Positions 10,204 through 21,035 of a stretch of DNA of 64,000 nt are shown here, piece by piece. The translations under genes were made by a program, and so were the position numbers. Origin of the DNA: Trissonchulus latispiculum. Its lineage: Eukaryota > Nematoda > Enoplea > Enoplida > Ironidae. A model generated the notes under the pieces. It was not told the DNA's origin and made no database searches. It was given only the letters and a program-made list of their open reading frames with translations. The DNA is taken from positions 39,946 through 103,945 of the forward strand of contig JASAND010000850.1 of the NCBI GenBank assembly GCA_030248195.1. The letters run 5' to 3'. Position 1 is the first letter of the stretch; every line of letters begins with the position of its first letter.

Positions 10204-10962
10204 CTAATATTGAACAATAAAGAGCAAAAACTATGTCTTGGCGGTTTATCCCATTAATACCTGAATTTCCTGTGAACTAACGTGTGAAAATGACCGATTT
10301 CACATTTTTGGGTGCCATTTTTACTGGGAGCACCTAGTGAGATGAGACTGCCACCAATCGATAGAAAATTAATTTCTCTACATTTCGAATTCATTCATTG
10401 AAGGTCCCCAATGCACCCAGAAAATGTCAGAAGCCGTCAATCAGTCGGGAAATTTTTGCAAATTTTTGCTAATCTTTTATGGTAAAGAACCAACCAATAG
10501 ATTTCCAGGTGCAAGCGTTGATTCTAGGTTCAAGCGTTATTTTACATGCATGCATTTTACATGCATCACCTCCCATATCGCCGGGTGGAACAACTTTTCC
10601 GCCGACGAACTACTGAGGGTTCTGGACTCATTTGACTGCAGCGCTCGAACAGGGCTTGGAATCATCAAAATTTTCATTGTCGGCTGAATGCTATACTCGA
10701 TTTTTCAAGCAGGTGTGGAAATATTCTCCCAAAACAGGGTGGACGTCGGACGAGTTAAACAAAAAAGGAGCAAATGTACAGACTGCCAACCGGCAATTGG
10801 ACCCTGTTCCAAAAAATTTGATGACGAAAACAGCCAAATGGCCCCTCCGGCATTAAAGGGTTAAAACAACAGGACAAAAACTGGATTACGTAGAACAAGA
10901 ATCTATAGACTACATATAACGACAAGTTAATGAATTTTTCAGTGAACTATATTCCTTTTTAC

Positions 10963-11143
10963 CTGGTCTACAGTAGCACTGAAAGCCAACGGTTTCCTGA
11001 ACGCATATTCCAGCTACACAAGGTTTGTCACTGCAGTCCCTATAATTGTCTTTGCATGTGTGCAGTGAAGTGTCGTAGAAGTTTAGGTCATCGCAAGTCT
11101 GCGTCCATTGACCATGTTGACAGCAAAGGCAAGAAAACATAGC
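10963..11143 (-). CDS. EGF-repeat gene, exon with one and a half EGF modules
   Basis: This minus-strand exon lies between acceptor TTAACATTTAG and donor GTAAAA. Its first residues (FSCLCCQHGQWTQTC) carry the last cysteines of an EGF module begun in exon 13,579-13,751. A second module follows: CKDNYRDC, KPCVAGIC, FQCYCRPG, continuing into the next exon. It is phase 0 at the start and phase 1 at the end, both consistent with the neighbours. The overlapping plus-strand ORF is a shadow. Confidence 0.82.
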
Positions 11144-13578
11144 CTAAATGTTAAGAAAAACGACATGTTTGCGAGCAAATCTTATCCTAACATCTAATAT
11201 TAGTTTTTCCATAATTCTCCAGAGACCATTGCATATATTCGACAAACCGAGGATGTGTGCTTTTCAGTTGTTGTGTAATAATATGTTCGCCTACGGCTGT
11301 TGGGTTATAAATAGTGTGCTAAGCTAAGAATAGTTACTATCAGCTCATACACTGAGAGTCAGAAATATATGCACTTGTAATCCGTCATCTAGTAAATATT
11401 GTCGAAGGCGGCAACCTGCCGAAGAGGGGTCTGTTTCAGGTGACCTTCAGACCACCTTTTGCCACTCTTTCGGAATAACTCTCTGTATGAGCTATTCAGA
11501 ATTTTAATAGTACTTGAAGAACATCCAAAACTGAGCTGGAATATGTATTATCTTGATTGCTGCTTCATTGCAATTTCATTAAAAGGACTTTGCAATTTTT
11601 GAAAGCGTCACCTGAGACACCGAGATACAATATTAGCGACGACTACCTGCATCTGCTTCATTAATATGAGTTCCCTACGATACGACAGCCACCATAGACT
11701 TTCGATTTTGGAAACTTGAGATTAGAGAACTACTGACTGATATCTGGACTAAACTGGGAGAAATCCTTTTATATGTATCTAACCGCATCGCAAACGGACA
11801 TATAGCCTTACAAACGAAAGATTGCCTTGTTAATTCAATCAGCAGAAGCCCCATGGGTGATTATTCAGCATGTGCACACTTACAAAATAAAGGCTTACTG
11901 TAAACGGCATCTATGTACATACTTCGAAAAATTTTCAACTTGTCGGAAGTATTATTAGTAATATTCAAGTTTACGTCATAAACCAGGGTAACCTGAAAAG
12001 TTTTTGTCCCTTTTTATACCCGAATTCCACCCTAATTATAATGGCAAAATCATCCAGACTTATCACAAACATTTGTCATCGAAAAAAGTAAATTGGTTCA
12101 CAAAGCTGGCGAGCTTTATTTTGTAAGTATACCGAAGTAGACGCGTTTTGTAGAAACTCTTATTTTGTAAGTGTCCTACACATACCGAAGTAGATGCATT
12201 TTGGAAAAATCAAAAATCAGTAAGGTGTGCACACATTACATAACCACTACCCAATGTGTTTAATACTTTTTTATAACCACTCTTAAGGAGGGGGGTCGCC
12301 GGGTACCAAATTTTATAGTCACCGATTTAACTCATTTTTGGGTATAATATACCCCCATATGTGTCCAAAAACAAGATAAAGTTTTTGAGTCCAGGGTCAA
12401 CCCTGTTAAGAGATATTGCAGTTCAAATCCCTACAATTTAGTATTTACGCCACCATGCCTCGCTAAGGGCTTCGAATACGTGTACACATAGGATGACAAA
12501 AGACTACGGTATGGCCAATACATCAAATTGAAGCCTCTATCTTGGGCTATTTATTGCTGTGCAAAAGACAGTGGTATGCCAAGCAACGAGCGAGAAACGG
12601 CGTTTGAACGATTTGATCAAGCTCCTTCCGACTGTTATTTACTTCAAACTTTAATGCGCTTTAACATTCTCATACTGATAAGCATATCACACTTGGTGCA
12701 AGAAGATAAAATGTTCAGGACATCGAGAGCTTTAATTTGATATAAAATTTGGCTATATTTGAAAAATTTGAAAATTTGCCATTTTTTCATCATAGGCCTC
12801 CATCATCGCACTGAGGCATGCGTCTACAGTTAAACACCAACAGTTGCAGTGAAATTTAGCACAGAACTTTCTTTCATATGTGCAAACTGGCACACCAAAT
12901 TTGGTTGGAATAGCCCGGCTTTCACCCGACTTACATTATATCCAAATTATATCCAAAAAATTGAAAAAATGACGTATTTTGAGGCAAAACGCCAACGCGG
13001 TAACCAAAAGTATGAACTACCCACAAGTAGCAGCATGGATTTTGCGTATGAAAATTGAACCTCTACAGTGTTAATATCTATACGCGAAATCTGTGCAGTA
13101 AACGGTTGGTTCAGGCCACGACGAAACATTTCTTTGGTGACGTTTTTGTAAGTCAAATTTGTGCAAAAACCGTCGTTACCCAACTTTGAAAATTTCTAGA
13201 AATTCGCTGAGCTGACCCAAAAACTCCTCATATAGCTACTACACGCTACCTAGTATGTATGCAAATGCAAAAATATTGTATGCAAATGCAATACAATTTT
13301 GCAGCAATACAATTCAACAACATGAGGCTCAGAGGATAATGTTGCATTTGATGGAAATACAGCAAGAGCCTTTACTGAGCAAGAGCAAGAGCAGAAAGCA
13401 TTTTTTACTCGCCGTGAGTAAATTCAACCATTATCGTTTAATAGATTATGGTTAAAGTAAGTAAAAGCATTAGCAACTATTTAATAACCGTTTTAATCCA
13501 ATTTACGTGTCTGTTTTAGTCTAGTTATTAAAGCCATTGCCGAAGAACAAATACCGAACAGAAGAAACTTTACTTTAC
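11144..13578. other. Large intron of the EGF-repeat gene
   Basis: No exon is supportable here. It holds an imperfect tandem pair of about 60 bp at 12,118-12,205 (TTTTGTAAGT…ACCGAAGTAGA) and, at about 12,284, the word TTAAGGAGGGGGGTCGCC. A close match to that word occurs at 63,837, so it may be the left end of a TTAA-targeting transposon. The remaining sequence is AT-rich and unremarkable. Confidence 0.5.
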
Positions 13579-13751
13579 TTCGTTATGTTGCATACTGCAT
13601 AATCCATATTCCAGGCAAAGTTGATCAGCTGTACTACAGTTCTCTGGAAATACAGTCACATTAAGCCTTTGGCAGTTCACGCAGCCAGTGGATCCGTTAC
13701 ATGCTACAATAACGGAAAATATATTGCCATAGATGTTCACATATACTGTCA
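13579..13751 (-). CDS. EGF-repeat gene, exon joining the N-terminal region to the first EGF module
   Basis: This minus-strand exon starts after AAGAAACAG and ends at donor GTAAAG. Residues include NIYGNIFSVIVACNGSTGC and a cysteine-rich end (CSTADQLC, then LEYGLC). Those last cysteines are the first three of an EGF module that finishes in exon 10,963-11,143. It starts two bases into a codon, which fits the single base left by exon 13,820-14,025 across a very short intron of about 68 bp, and ends at phase 0. An N-glycosylation-like NGS and NVT are present, consistent with an extracellular location. Reading through the donor would reach a stop just after (EVK-stop), so a terminated form cannot be excluded. 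Confidence 0.72.
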
Positions 13752-13819
13752 CTGTTTCTTAGACATTCTTGTGGAGCTGGCATAACTAAAGACTATAACA
13801 AACAAGAACAAATACCTAC

Positions 13820-14025
13820 CTAATAAATAAATAGATTTGGGCAGCTCTGGAGGAACTCTGAAGAAATCTTTGGCAACCAATGCTGTCCCGTCGCTTGTAA
13901 AATTGAGCTGTATTCCCTGCGATGTTAAACAATGTTGAAAGCCATTTGCATTAGTAATAAACCATGACCATCTATTCTGGTGATATGGAATTGATATTCT
14001 ATAACTCAAATAGGGAAAAAGTGTA
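13820..14025 (-). CDS. EGF-repeat gene, N-terminal extracellular exon
   Basis: This minus-strand exon lies between acceptor GAAATTCCAG and donor GTAGGT. It encodes about 68 residues including YRISIPYHQNRWSWFI, one cysteine and FFRVPPELPKSIYLL, followed across a short intron by the next exon in matching phase. I do not recognise the fold; aromatic and beta-rich composition suggests a globular extracellular module ahead of the EGF repeats. It starts with one base of a split codon, so another upstream exon must exist. The 6-kb Gypsy insertion at 14,979 lies in or beyond that upstream intron. Confidence 0.6.
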
Positions 14026-14978
14026 CTGGAATTTCAGACATATATTGTTTTTCTACCCAAATATCGAAATCTAATCAAAATATTGAAAATCACTGATTCA
14101 CTGAAAATCACTGAAAATCACTGATAAGCAAACTAAACTGCCGCAGCATAACTTTATATCACAACTATATATACTAATCAATACCTCCAATGCATTAACT
14201 ACCGAATGAAGCTTTTAATTGTTTTTGTTTCGTAACATCGGTAAATGGTAGCAATGGAAAGAATGGCAACTTTGGTACTAATAAAATAAATAGGTTTAAC
14301 AGTTTATGTAAATGTTTTAAATTCAGATTACTGTTACTGCTAGGTATAGAGTTGGTAAATTAGGGAATCCGGAAAACAAGAGTTGGCCAAGAGGGGGAGT
14401 CGGAACAAACTCTCCGTCCTTAGGCCAGCACCATCTTACCTCAGCGTGCGATCTGATGGAATTGTTACTGGCTTCAGTTGACTACCGATTACTGCTGCCT
14501 CTGACAACTGTTCTGGGCATGTTGTCAAACTGCACAGCTTAAACAAAAAATTACTAATACTTATAAATACTAATAGAGTGTTTTTTGTTTTTGGAGCAAC
14601 ATTAGCACAAACTAAAGAAAGAAAGAACTAAAACTAAAACTTTGCTAACGCAAATCTCGGCGAAAGAATCTTGCCCTCTTTGGCGCTATTTGTTGTTTCT
14701 GACAACATTATACAACAACAATTATACGACAGTTTTAAGAAGAAGTCTTTGCGCCATGGTGCCATTATTATGAGAGACTGTAGTGGGGGCGCCAAAATCG
14801 TGCAAAATAAGCAAAAATGACATCCGCAAACGGTTACGTATTGCTGTTTTCCAAACAGAAACACGAATTTCAGAAAAAACACTATTGACAAGAGTTAATT
14901 AGAATTAGAATTAGAATAGAGGAGTGAATGTGAAAGAAATGTGAATGAAAGTGAAAGTGAAACTGTTGCATTATGCAC

Positions 14979-15127
14979 TAAAGTGTCCTCTATGTAGTTA
15001 ACGGGGCAACTCAACTTGTAATGCTAACTTGCAATAATGTTATGATAGATATAGGATCAGAAAACATGAATAACGTTTTTTTAGCCTTTTCAAACGATTT
15101 AACTTTAGGCTTCGCAAAGTCACAACA
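14979..15127 (-). repeat. Gypsy 3' LTR
   Basis: This is a copy of the 20,885-21,035 LTR in the same orientation, differing by a few substitutions and small indels (for example GTTATGATAG versus GTAATGAAACATAG). The outer side abuts the duplication TGCAC. Confidence 0.85.
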
Positions 15128-15171
15128 TTTCCTTTCTTCACAAAAGATTTTCACTTGCAATTGTAGAATCT

Positions 15172-16275
15172 CTACCCAATAGCATTAGGCGGACGAATGT
15201 TTTTTCTGTCCCGAAGATTATATCGCATTGGCGGGGCTTCTGCTGGTTCTTGGTATCGCGGTTCCTGAGCTAGTCTCTCTTCAGGATGCACAGTGGGTTC
15301 GATCCGAGGGTCATAGAAGTCCTCCGTGAATGTTTCCTCTGGTTGTTTTTCCGAAGATTCTCCTCCCTTGAAGCCAGCCAGCAGTCTTGCATTCCAAATC
15401 TGTCCGTTCGAAAGCAGGTAACTGGACGGACCTTTTATTTCCACTATTCGCCATGGCTTTGAGTAGTTCGGTGAACCCTTGAACTTCTGAATAACTTTGT
15501 GTCTCACCAAATCTCCAACTTTAAATTTGGATGGTCTGGTGCTATACTTTCTATCTGAATAGTCTTTGTAGTTCTTTTGGTAAGCTTGTACTTTGAATCT
15601 CAAGTCGTTGTCATCTTTATCTGTAGAACTCCAGATGTTAAGCTTTGTGCGGAGACTTCGGTTGAACATCAACTCAGCCGGTGACTTTCCAGTTCCTCGA
15701 TGTTGAGTAGAACGATAAGCGATTAACACATCAGTCAAGATGTCTTTCCAACTCTTGTTTTCGAATATGGAGTTTTGAAAACTTTGTTTGAGGACTCTGT
15801 TAAATCTCTCGACCTGACCATTGCAGCGAGGGTTATACACTGCAGTCTTGGTATGCTTTATGTTGTATTCTTGCATGTAGTCCTTGAAACGGTGACTGAC
15901 AAATTGTGGCCCATTGTCAGTGACTATTTCTTCCGGACATCCGAATCTTGCGAATGCAGACTTAAGAAACTTGACGACTATCTCTGTATTTGCATAACTG
16001 CATGTTGCCAATTCTGGAAATTTGGAGTAGTAGTCCATTAAGACAATCAGATATCTGGAATCTGATGGAGCTTGTAGGAAAGGACCTGAGATATCCAGTG
16101 CTAGCTTGACCCAAGGTTGCTGAGGCCACTCTATTGGTTGAAGCGGGGGTTGGTTCACTTTGACGGCTTTGTCACTGAACTTGCAAACTTCGCATCCGCG
16201 TACGTAATCTTCTACATCACTGGACATGAATGGCCACCAGTAGCTTTGTCTCAAACTTTGCTTTGCTCTTGTCAT
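15172..16275 (-). pseudogene. Gypsy integrase (3' part of pol)
   Basis: The 367 codons cover the end of the zinc-binding region (YWWPF, then CEVC), the DDE catalytic core and a C-terminal tail. The core shows LALDISGPF for the first Asp, IVTDNGPQFVS for the second Asp, and NGQVERFNR for the Glu. GDLVRHKVIQKFKG resembles the Gypsy C-terminal DNA-binding domain. The N-terminal His/Cys finger is split off by the 16,279-17,531 insertion; its first half (HCGHQG) is readable just beyond that insertion at about 17,540-17,560. The integrase joins the element DNA to the host genome. The frame ends 45 bp before the 3' LTR. Confidence 0.85.
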
Positions 16276-16411
16276 TCCTGTAGTAATAAGTGAAGCTATA
16301 AAAATAAGTTAAAACTTGTTGAGTTCTGTTCCGTTGCCTGTACCTGTCGTATATGTAGTTTATCGCATGTTAGCTTCCTATATCAGAACAATTGGCGCAC
16401 TGGAGTTTTAA

Positions 16412-16750
16412 ATGGCGAACCTCGTGGGTCATCTCGACAACTTCAATTGGACTTCCTATTCGGATCGTATGAACCAGTTTATTGTTGCTGAGGAAGTTGT
16501 TGATGAAAACAAACGGAAGGCCATTTTTCTTACGACAATCGGTGCTTCAACCTATGGAATTCTAGAAAACCTGGTTGCACCTCGAAAAGGATATAGTGAG
16601 GAGCCTATTGTTATCACCAAAGTGCCACAGGGAACGGAACGGGACATTGGTCAAACAATTGCAGATATAAGGAGTATTTATGCCACAACTGCGGCAAGAA
16701 AGGTCATCTGGCTTTCGCCTGCAAAGCCCAACAAAGAACTCCTACTTTGA
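16412..16750 (+). pseudogene. gag fragment with internal deletion
   Basis: The N-terminal part (ANLVGHLDNFNWTSYSDRMN, then IFLTTIGASTYGILENLVAP) is homologous to the second gag copy at 16,853. After about residue 65 the frame is lost. A CCHC zinc knuckle (CHNCGKKGHLAFAC) can be read in another frame at about 16,692-16,733. Most of the capsid region has therefore been deleted. No pol follows. Confidence 0.7.
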
Positions 16751-16852
16751 TATCTCTGTTGTTGGTTGAGATTGAGTAGATTGAGTAGCCGCGTCGTGTT
16801 TTATCAAGTGGCGCACTGGTGTAGCTGTTAATCTGGGTTTATCATATTACCC

Positions 16853-17499
16853 ATGGCAAACTACTTAGGCACTTTGGACAGTTTCAGCCCAGAAACTGAA
16901 CGCTGGACATCCTATACTGATCGTTTAAATCAGTTTTTCGTCGCCAACGATGTGGTGGATGACAATAAGAAAAAAGCTGTTTTTCTCACAGCGGTTGGAG
17001 CAACTACTTATGCAATTTTAGAAAACTTAGTTGCTCCAAGGAAGCCATATGATTTCGATTTGGTGGAGCTTCAAGAAAAGCTTCGAAACCACTTTGAGCC
17101 TACGCCGTTGAAAATGACTGAACGTTACAAGTTTTATAATCGAAAGCAGTTGGATGGTGAGAGTGTAACTGACATTTTGGCGGAGCTAAGGCGTCTCTCC
17201 GCAAAATGCCAATTTGGGGACTTTCTGGAGGACTCTTATTTGACATTTTTGTGTTTGGGTTACGGAATCAAGCCATCATGAAGAGACTCTTGGCTGAACA
17301 GAATCTCACCGTCCAACGTGCATACGACCTCGCCAAGACAATGGAATTTTCTGAAAATGGTACGACGGAGATTCAAAGCAAAAGCCTTACCGTTAATGCC
17401 GTAAAGCAGCAAACAAAGAACCTGAAATCCTCAGAATTTGCCAGACAATCGCCGTCCAATTGTTACCGGTGCAACGGAACAGAACTCAACAAGTTTTAA
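16853..17499 (+). pseudogene. gag fragment, frameshifted
   Basis: Starting at ATG 16,853 the frame encodes a Gypsy-type Gag N-terminus (SYTDRLNQFFVANDVVDDNK) and capsid-like region up to about 17,275. The reading then moves to another frame (KRLLAEQNLTVQRAYDLAKT) and reaches the first half of a zinc knuckle (NCYRCNG). There the sequence is cut by the inverted LTR piece. The protein would package RNA; this copy cannot. The C-terminal frame ends within the inverted LTR. Confidence 0.75.
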
Positions 17500-17590
17500 C
17501 TTATTTTTATAGCTTCACTTATTACTACAATTCCTTGATGGCCACAATGTGCTAGTGTGATTAGCTTCGGCCTCAGAGAAGAAGGAACAA

Positions 17591-19216
17591 TCAGCTGGTT
17601 GTCGTTGCGAACAATACAGCCGCCAACAGCGAAAGTTCATTTCTCAGGATGGCATACTGCTTGATATCACCATTCAGTTTGTTGGGCCATCCAGTTTGTA
17701 GATACTTCGTAACTAGTTGTAGAGTATCATCTTTAGGCGTTTCCTGAACGATCTCTTCTAAACGGATTGCTTTTTCAGTAGTTGTCGTTATCGCAGCCAC
17801 TATGACATGGTCATCATCATTTGTCAAGGTAGTACCATAGCCATCAATGGGAAGTCTGGACAGCGCATCTGCAACAGCGTTGTGATTCCCAGGCCTGTAC
17901 TCGATTGTGTAGCTATAAGGCAACAATCTGGCATACCATCTGGCAATTCTTAGTGGTTTCCTTCCGTTGGCGGTACTTGTTCCAAGCAAGGTTGTTAAGG
18001 CCTGGTGATCAGTCTTGAGACGAAAGTCACGGCCCCACAGATATGTATGCCAGTGTTCACATGGCCAGACGCATGCAAGGGCCTCTTTTTCGCCAACAGA
18101 AAATTTTCTTTCGGCTTCAGTCAACGTGTGTGATGCAAAGGCTATGAATTTTTCTTTGCCATTTTGCATCTGGGACAAAACTGCTCCTATGCCGTAGTCA
18201 GAAGCGTCAGTTGAAACAATCGTTTCTGCCGTTGGATCAAATGTAGTAAGGATTGGTGCTGTTGCGATCATTTTTTTGATTTTTCCAAATGTATGCTCTT
18301 GTTCTTTTCCCCAAGTGAACTTGGCTTCAGAACGTGTAAGTTTGCGCAGAGGTTCGATCTCTGTAGCAAAGTTCTTGATGAAGTTCATGTAGTAGGAGCA
18401 CATACCAAGGAACGATCTGAGTGTGGGCAAATCTGTCGGAGCTGGTGCCTTCAGTAGAGCATCGATGTTACTAGCATTAGGTGATATGCCATCACCCGAA
18501 ACAGTGTGTCCAAGAAAGGGGACTTGTGAGGCAGACAGGATAATTTTTTCCATTTCTAGTCGTAGATCGGCCTTTTCAAGTCTTTCGAGGACAGCATGAA
18601 GACATTTGTCGTGATCTTCCTGGGTATGACCATGGATAAGAATATCGTCTTGGTAGACAATCACGCCTGGTAAACCGGATAAAATAATCTCCATGGCACG
18701 TTGGAATGCGCTGGCAGAACTTTTTAGACCCATGGGCAGCCTTTTATACTGGAAAAGGCCTTCTGGAGTGAGAAACGCTGTTAGTGATCTGCTTTCTTCC
18801 GCTAAACCCATTTGAAAGTATGCTTTCTTCATATCAAGTTTGGAAAACACCTTTGACGCATGTAGTGACGAAAGGCTTTGTGTGATATGTGGTAATGGGT
18901 ATTTGTCGGAGATAACAACTTTGTTGAGTTTGCGTAGATCACAGCATATGCGAATCTTACCATTGGGTTTGGTGACAGCTACCATAGGATGGACCATTAT
19001 GGAGTATGGTTTGGCTTTAGGTAAGTCTGGGGCAGTCAGATTCTTCAGGAGAAGGTAGGTGGACGAACCCACGGAACTGATGAACAACGCTCGCTTCTTC
19101 TCTTCAGTTTCAACATCATGGGCAATAAAAAACTGTTCTAATCTTTCTTTGTACGCATCCCAAGGTTCATCTTCGGGATGAAACGGTTCTGGAGAGCCAA
19201 AACTCGGCGTCGCCAT
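17591..19216 (-). pseudogene. Gypsy reverse transcriptase-RNase H, fused in frame to a nested gag leader
   Basis: About 465 C-terminal codons are Gypsy RT and RNase H. RT motifs include KPNGKIRICCDLRKLN, FSKLDMKKAYFQ, LPMGLKSSASAFQ and the catalytic YQDDIL. RNase H follows with STDASDYGIGAVLSQ, GEKEALACVW, TDHQALTTLL and ADALSRLP. The first 70 or so codons (ATPSFGSPEPFHPEDEPW) are not RT: they are the Gag start of a different element, brought in by the 393-bp insertion at 18,996-19,388. The fused ORF is therefore an accident of insertion. The frame is lost near 17,620, before the integrase zinc finger. Confidence 0.85.
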
Positions 19217-19388
19217 GTCAAATAAAACTGCAGTGCGCCAATGTTATATTATACAACTATACAAGATACAACGATACTATACTATACTATACAAGATACA
19301 AACTATACTTCAGGAAAAACTACAGTATAAAGCAGAGGAACGAAACTGAATACTTTTAAATTTTTAAGCTTTTTGTTCGGATCTAACA
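18996..19388 (-). mobile_element. Nested mini retroelement inserted at the start of RT
   Basis: This 393-bp insertion is flanked by a perfect GGTCC duplication (minus strand; 18,991-18,995 and 19,389-19,393). It consists of an LTR-like stretch starting TGTTAGATCC and ending AATATAACA, a primer-binding-site-like TTGGCGCACTGCAG, and about 70 codons of gag. No second LTR follows, so it is a truncated or aberrant copy. Taking it out of consideration, the host protease and RT frames meet in a normal Gypsy context. Confidence 0.75.
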
Positions 19389-20280
19389 GGACCCATTCTG
19401 ACGCGGTTATTTTCTCAATGACTCCTTGGCTTTGTAATTCCTTCAGCTCATCAGAAACTTTATCTTTCAGAGCTATGGGAATGTTCCTCATCTTGTGTGC
19501 CACAGGACGTATACCATCTTTGAGTTGAATCTTGTGGATGAATCCTTTCATTGTTCCTAAGGAATCTGAAAAGAGCTTAGGATACTGTTCACGAAGAGAT
19601 GCCTGTGTGAAGTGAAACACGGACATAGTGCCACCAATTATTGTCATGTTCAGTTCTTTGACGATATCGGTTCCCAATATAGCTGTATCACCATCAACCA
19701 CCAAGAATGTAGTACTTCTGAGTAGTTGTCTGTGCTTTATAGGCAATGTCAGTGAACCATAAACATCTATTGGACTTTTGTTGTAACTGTACAGCTTTGT
19801 CGTATCAGGTTTTAGTGAAAATGAGCGTTTCAGCAACTTGTTGTAAGTAGAAATTGGGATCAAAGATCTGCTAGATCCTGTATCCACCAGCATCGGTATA
19901 TGAATTTTCCTGTTTTCTGCATTGAGAATGGTTATCGTATGGAAAATTTTGCTGCCATAATTCGAATTGCTGACCTGAAGCACTTGAACAGTAGTTGACG
20001 GTTGGGAATCTTCAGTGTCTGAATTGAAATCATTGATTTGACGGATACGTGAATTCTTTAAGCGACAGTTTGGAAAAGTGACCAACTTTTTTGCATACAT
20101 GGCATGTTTGACCGGTAGCTGGACATGATCTGTCAGAGGGTTTGTGACCACTGCGTCCACATCGGAAACAAAGGTCTGACTGATGTTTATGAAAGGTTTG
20201 ACTTTGTCTCTTTCCGTGGTTAGTAGAATTGTGCTGCTTTCGTGACTGTAGATGAGTTGTACCTCTGTTCTGCACAGCAT
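19303..20280 (-). pseudogene. Gypsy protease and N-terminal RT linker
   Basis: The retroviral-type aspartic protease is recognised by PMLVDTGSSRSLIP (D-T-G active site) about 130 residues into the frame and by AILGTDIVKEL, the hydrophobic G-containing loop near its end. The linker (GTMKGFIHKIQLKDGIRPVA, then ELQSQGVIEKITASEW) normally leads into RT. At that point the nested insertion starts and the final 30 codons are its LTR sequence. The first part of the ORF overlaps the zinc-knuckle region in a shifted frame. The protease would cut the Gag-Pol polyprotein. Confidence 0.8.
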
Positions 20281-20386
20281 TGACTTGTTGATTAGATTCG
20301 GTCATTGTTTTGGCTTCTTTGATTGCTCGTTCGATTTGTCGTGCCAAAGTAAGAGCTCGGTCCAGGGTGAGGTCTGACTCCATCAA
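20030..20386 (-). pseudogene. Gypsy Gag C-terminus with zinc knuckles
   Basis: The frame continues Gag (ESDLTLDRALTLARQIERA) into a nucleocapsid segment with CFRCGRSGHKPSDRSC and CHVCKKVGHF. The last cysteine of the second knuckle is readable only in the protease frame, so a frameshift lies near 20,070. Zinc knuckles bind the element RNA during packaging. Confidence 0.75.
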
Positions 20387-20865
20387 CAGTCGCTCTCGGA
20401 TGCGTCCGGAATTTGTTTTTTTTCGACTATGTGGTCACGCAGCATTTCATCACGTAATGGACCATACTGACAATCCACTACCAAAATTCGTAAGGCTGCA
20501 CACCAGTCATCGGCGGTTGTTTCGTCGGCTCGCTGATGTCGTTTCTTGAATTCGTATCTGCTTGCGATCACATTCTTTTTTGGCTCGAACTGTTGTTCCA
20601 AAGCATCCATGACTTGCTGAAGTGTAGGGCCGGCATCTTCACCATTGGCAGGTTGAAGAGGGTTTGCAATGTTCAAAGTGTAATAAATTCGCTGTCCTTC
20701 GATGCCAAGACAGTTCAGAAGGATAGCGATTTGACGTGCATGTGGAAAGTCTTGACCACCGATAGCCATGAGGAAATTATGAAATGCTTTTTTCCAATCA
20801 GGCCACGGGATACTTGGGTTCCCTGGAGACTGAAGGAAAACTGGTGGGGACTGAAAGTTTTGCAT
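20383..20865 (-). pseudogene. Gypsy Gag N-terminal and capsid region
   Basis: The Gag start is ATG 20,865, only a few bases after the primer-binding site. It contains WPDWKKAFHNFLMAIGG, then ARQIAILLNCLGIEGQRIY and ETTADDWCAALRILVVDCQYG, a typical Gypsy Gag with a helical capsid. The frame is left at an A8 run (T8 on the plus strand, 20,416-20,423), and the true continuation is in the frame of the zinc-knuckle ORF. It forms the particle shell in active elements. Confidence 0.75.
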
Positions 20866-20866
20866 T

Positions 20867-20879
20867 GTCCTCGTCGCCA
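20867..20879 (-). other. Primer-binding site of the Gypsy element
   Basis: TGGCGACGAGGAC on the minus strand lies six bases after the LTR end (TTTTC between). PBS sequences start TGG because they pair with the CCA end of a tRNA. The tRNA was not identified. Confidence 0.6.
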
Positions 20880-20884
20880 GAAAA

Positions 20885-21035
20885 TAAAGTGTCCTCTATG
20901 TAGTTAACGGGGCAACTCAACTTGTAATGCTAACTTGCAATAATGTAATGAAACATAGATATAGGATCAGAAAACATGAACAACGTTTTTTAGCTTTTTC
21001 AACGATTTAACTTTAAGCTTCGCAAAGTCACAACA
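20885..21035 (-). repeat. Gypsy 5' LTR
   Basis: This LTR begins TGTTGTGACTTTGCG and ends GGACACTTTA on the minus strand. It matches the copy at 14,979-15,127 and abuts the duplication TGCAC at 21,036-21,040. Confidence 0.85.

Larger units (their letters stand above)
16279..17531 (+). mobile_element. Nested gag-only retroelement with inverted LTR ends
   Basis: The insertion starts TGTAGTAATAAGTGAAGC and ends with its exact reverse complement. The outer 58 bases at the two ends are perfectly inverted. It is flanked by ATTCC (16,274-16,278 and 17,532-17,536). From the left: an LTR-like stretch (16,279-16,390), a primer-site-like TTGGCGCACTGG, a broken gag, a fragment of a second LTR ending before GTGGCGCACTGG, and a second gag. 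It finishes with the inverted first 58 bases of the LTR. Normal LTR elements have direct, not inverted, ends. It sits inside the integrase gene of the Gypsy element and reads on the opposite strand. Confidence 0.8.
14979..21035 (-). mobile_element. Gypsy LTR retrotransposon with two nested insertions
   Basis: Terminal direct repeats of about 150 bp (20,885-21,035 and 14,979-15,127) begin TGTTGTGAC on the minus strand. They are flanked by a perfect five-base duplication TGCAC (14,974-14,978 and 21,036-21,040), so both ends of the insertion are intact. Order on the minus strand is LTR, primer-binding site, gag, zinc knuckles, protease, RT, RNase H, integrase, LTR, which is the Gypsy (Ty3) order. 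Two later insertions, each with its own duplication, interrupt pol at 18,996-19,388 (GGTCC) and 16,279-17,531 (ATTCC). At least three frameshifts are visible (A8 run at 20,416-20,423, the second zinc knuckle near 20,070, and near 17,620). The element is therefore inactive. Confidence 0.9.
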
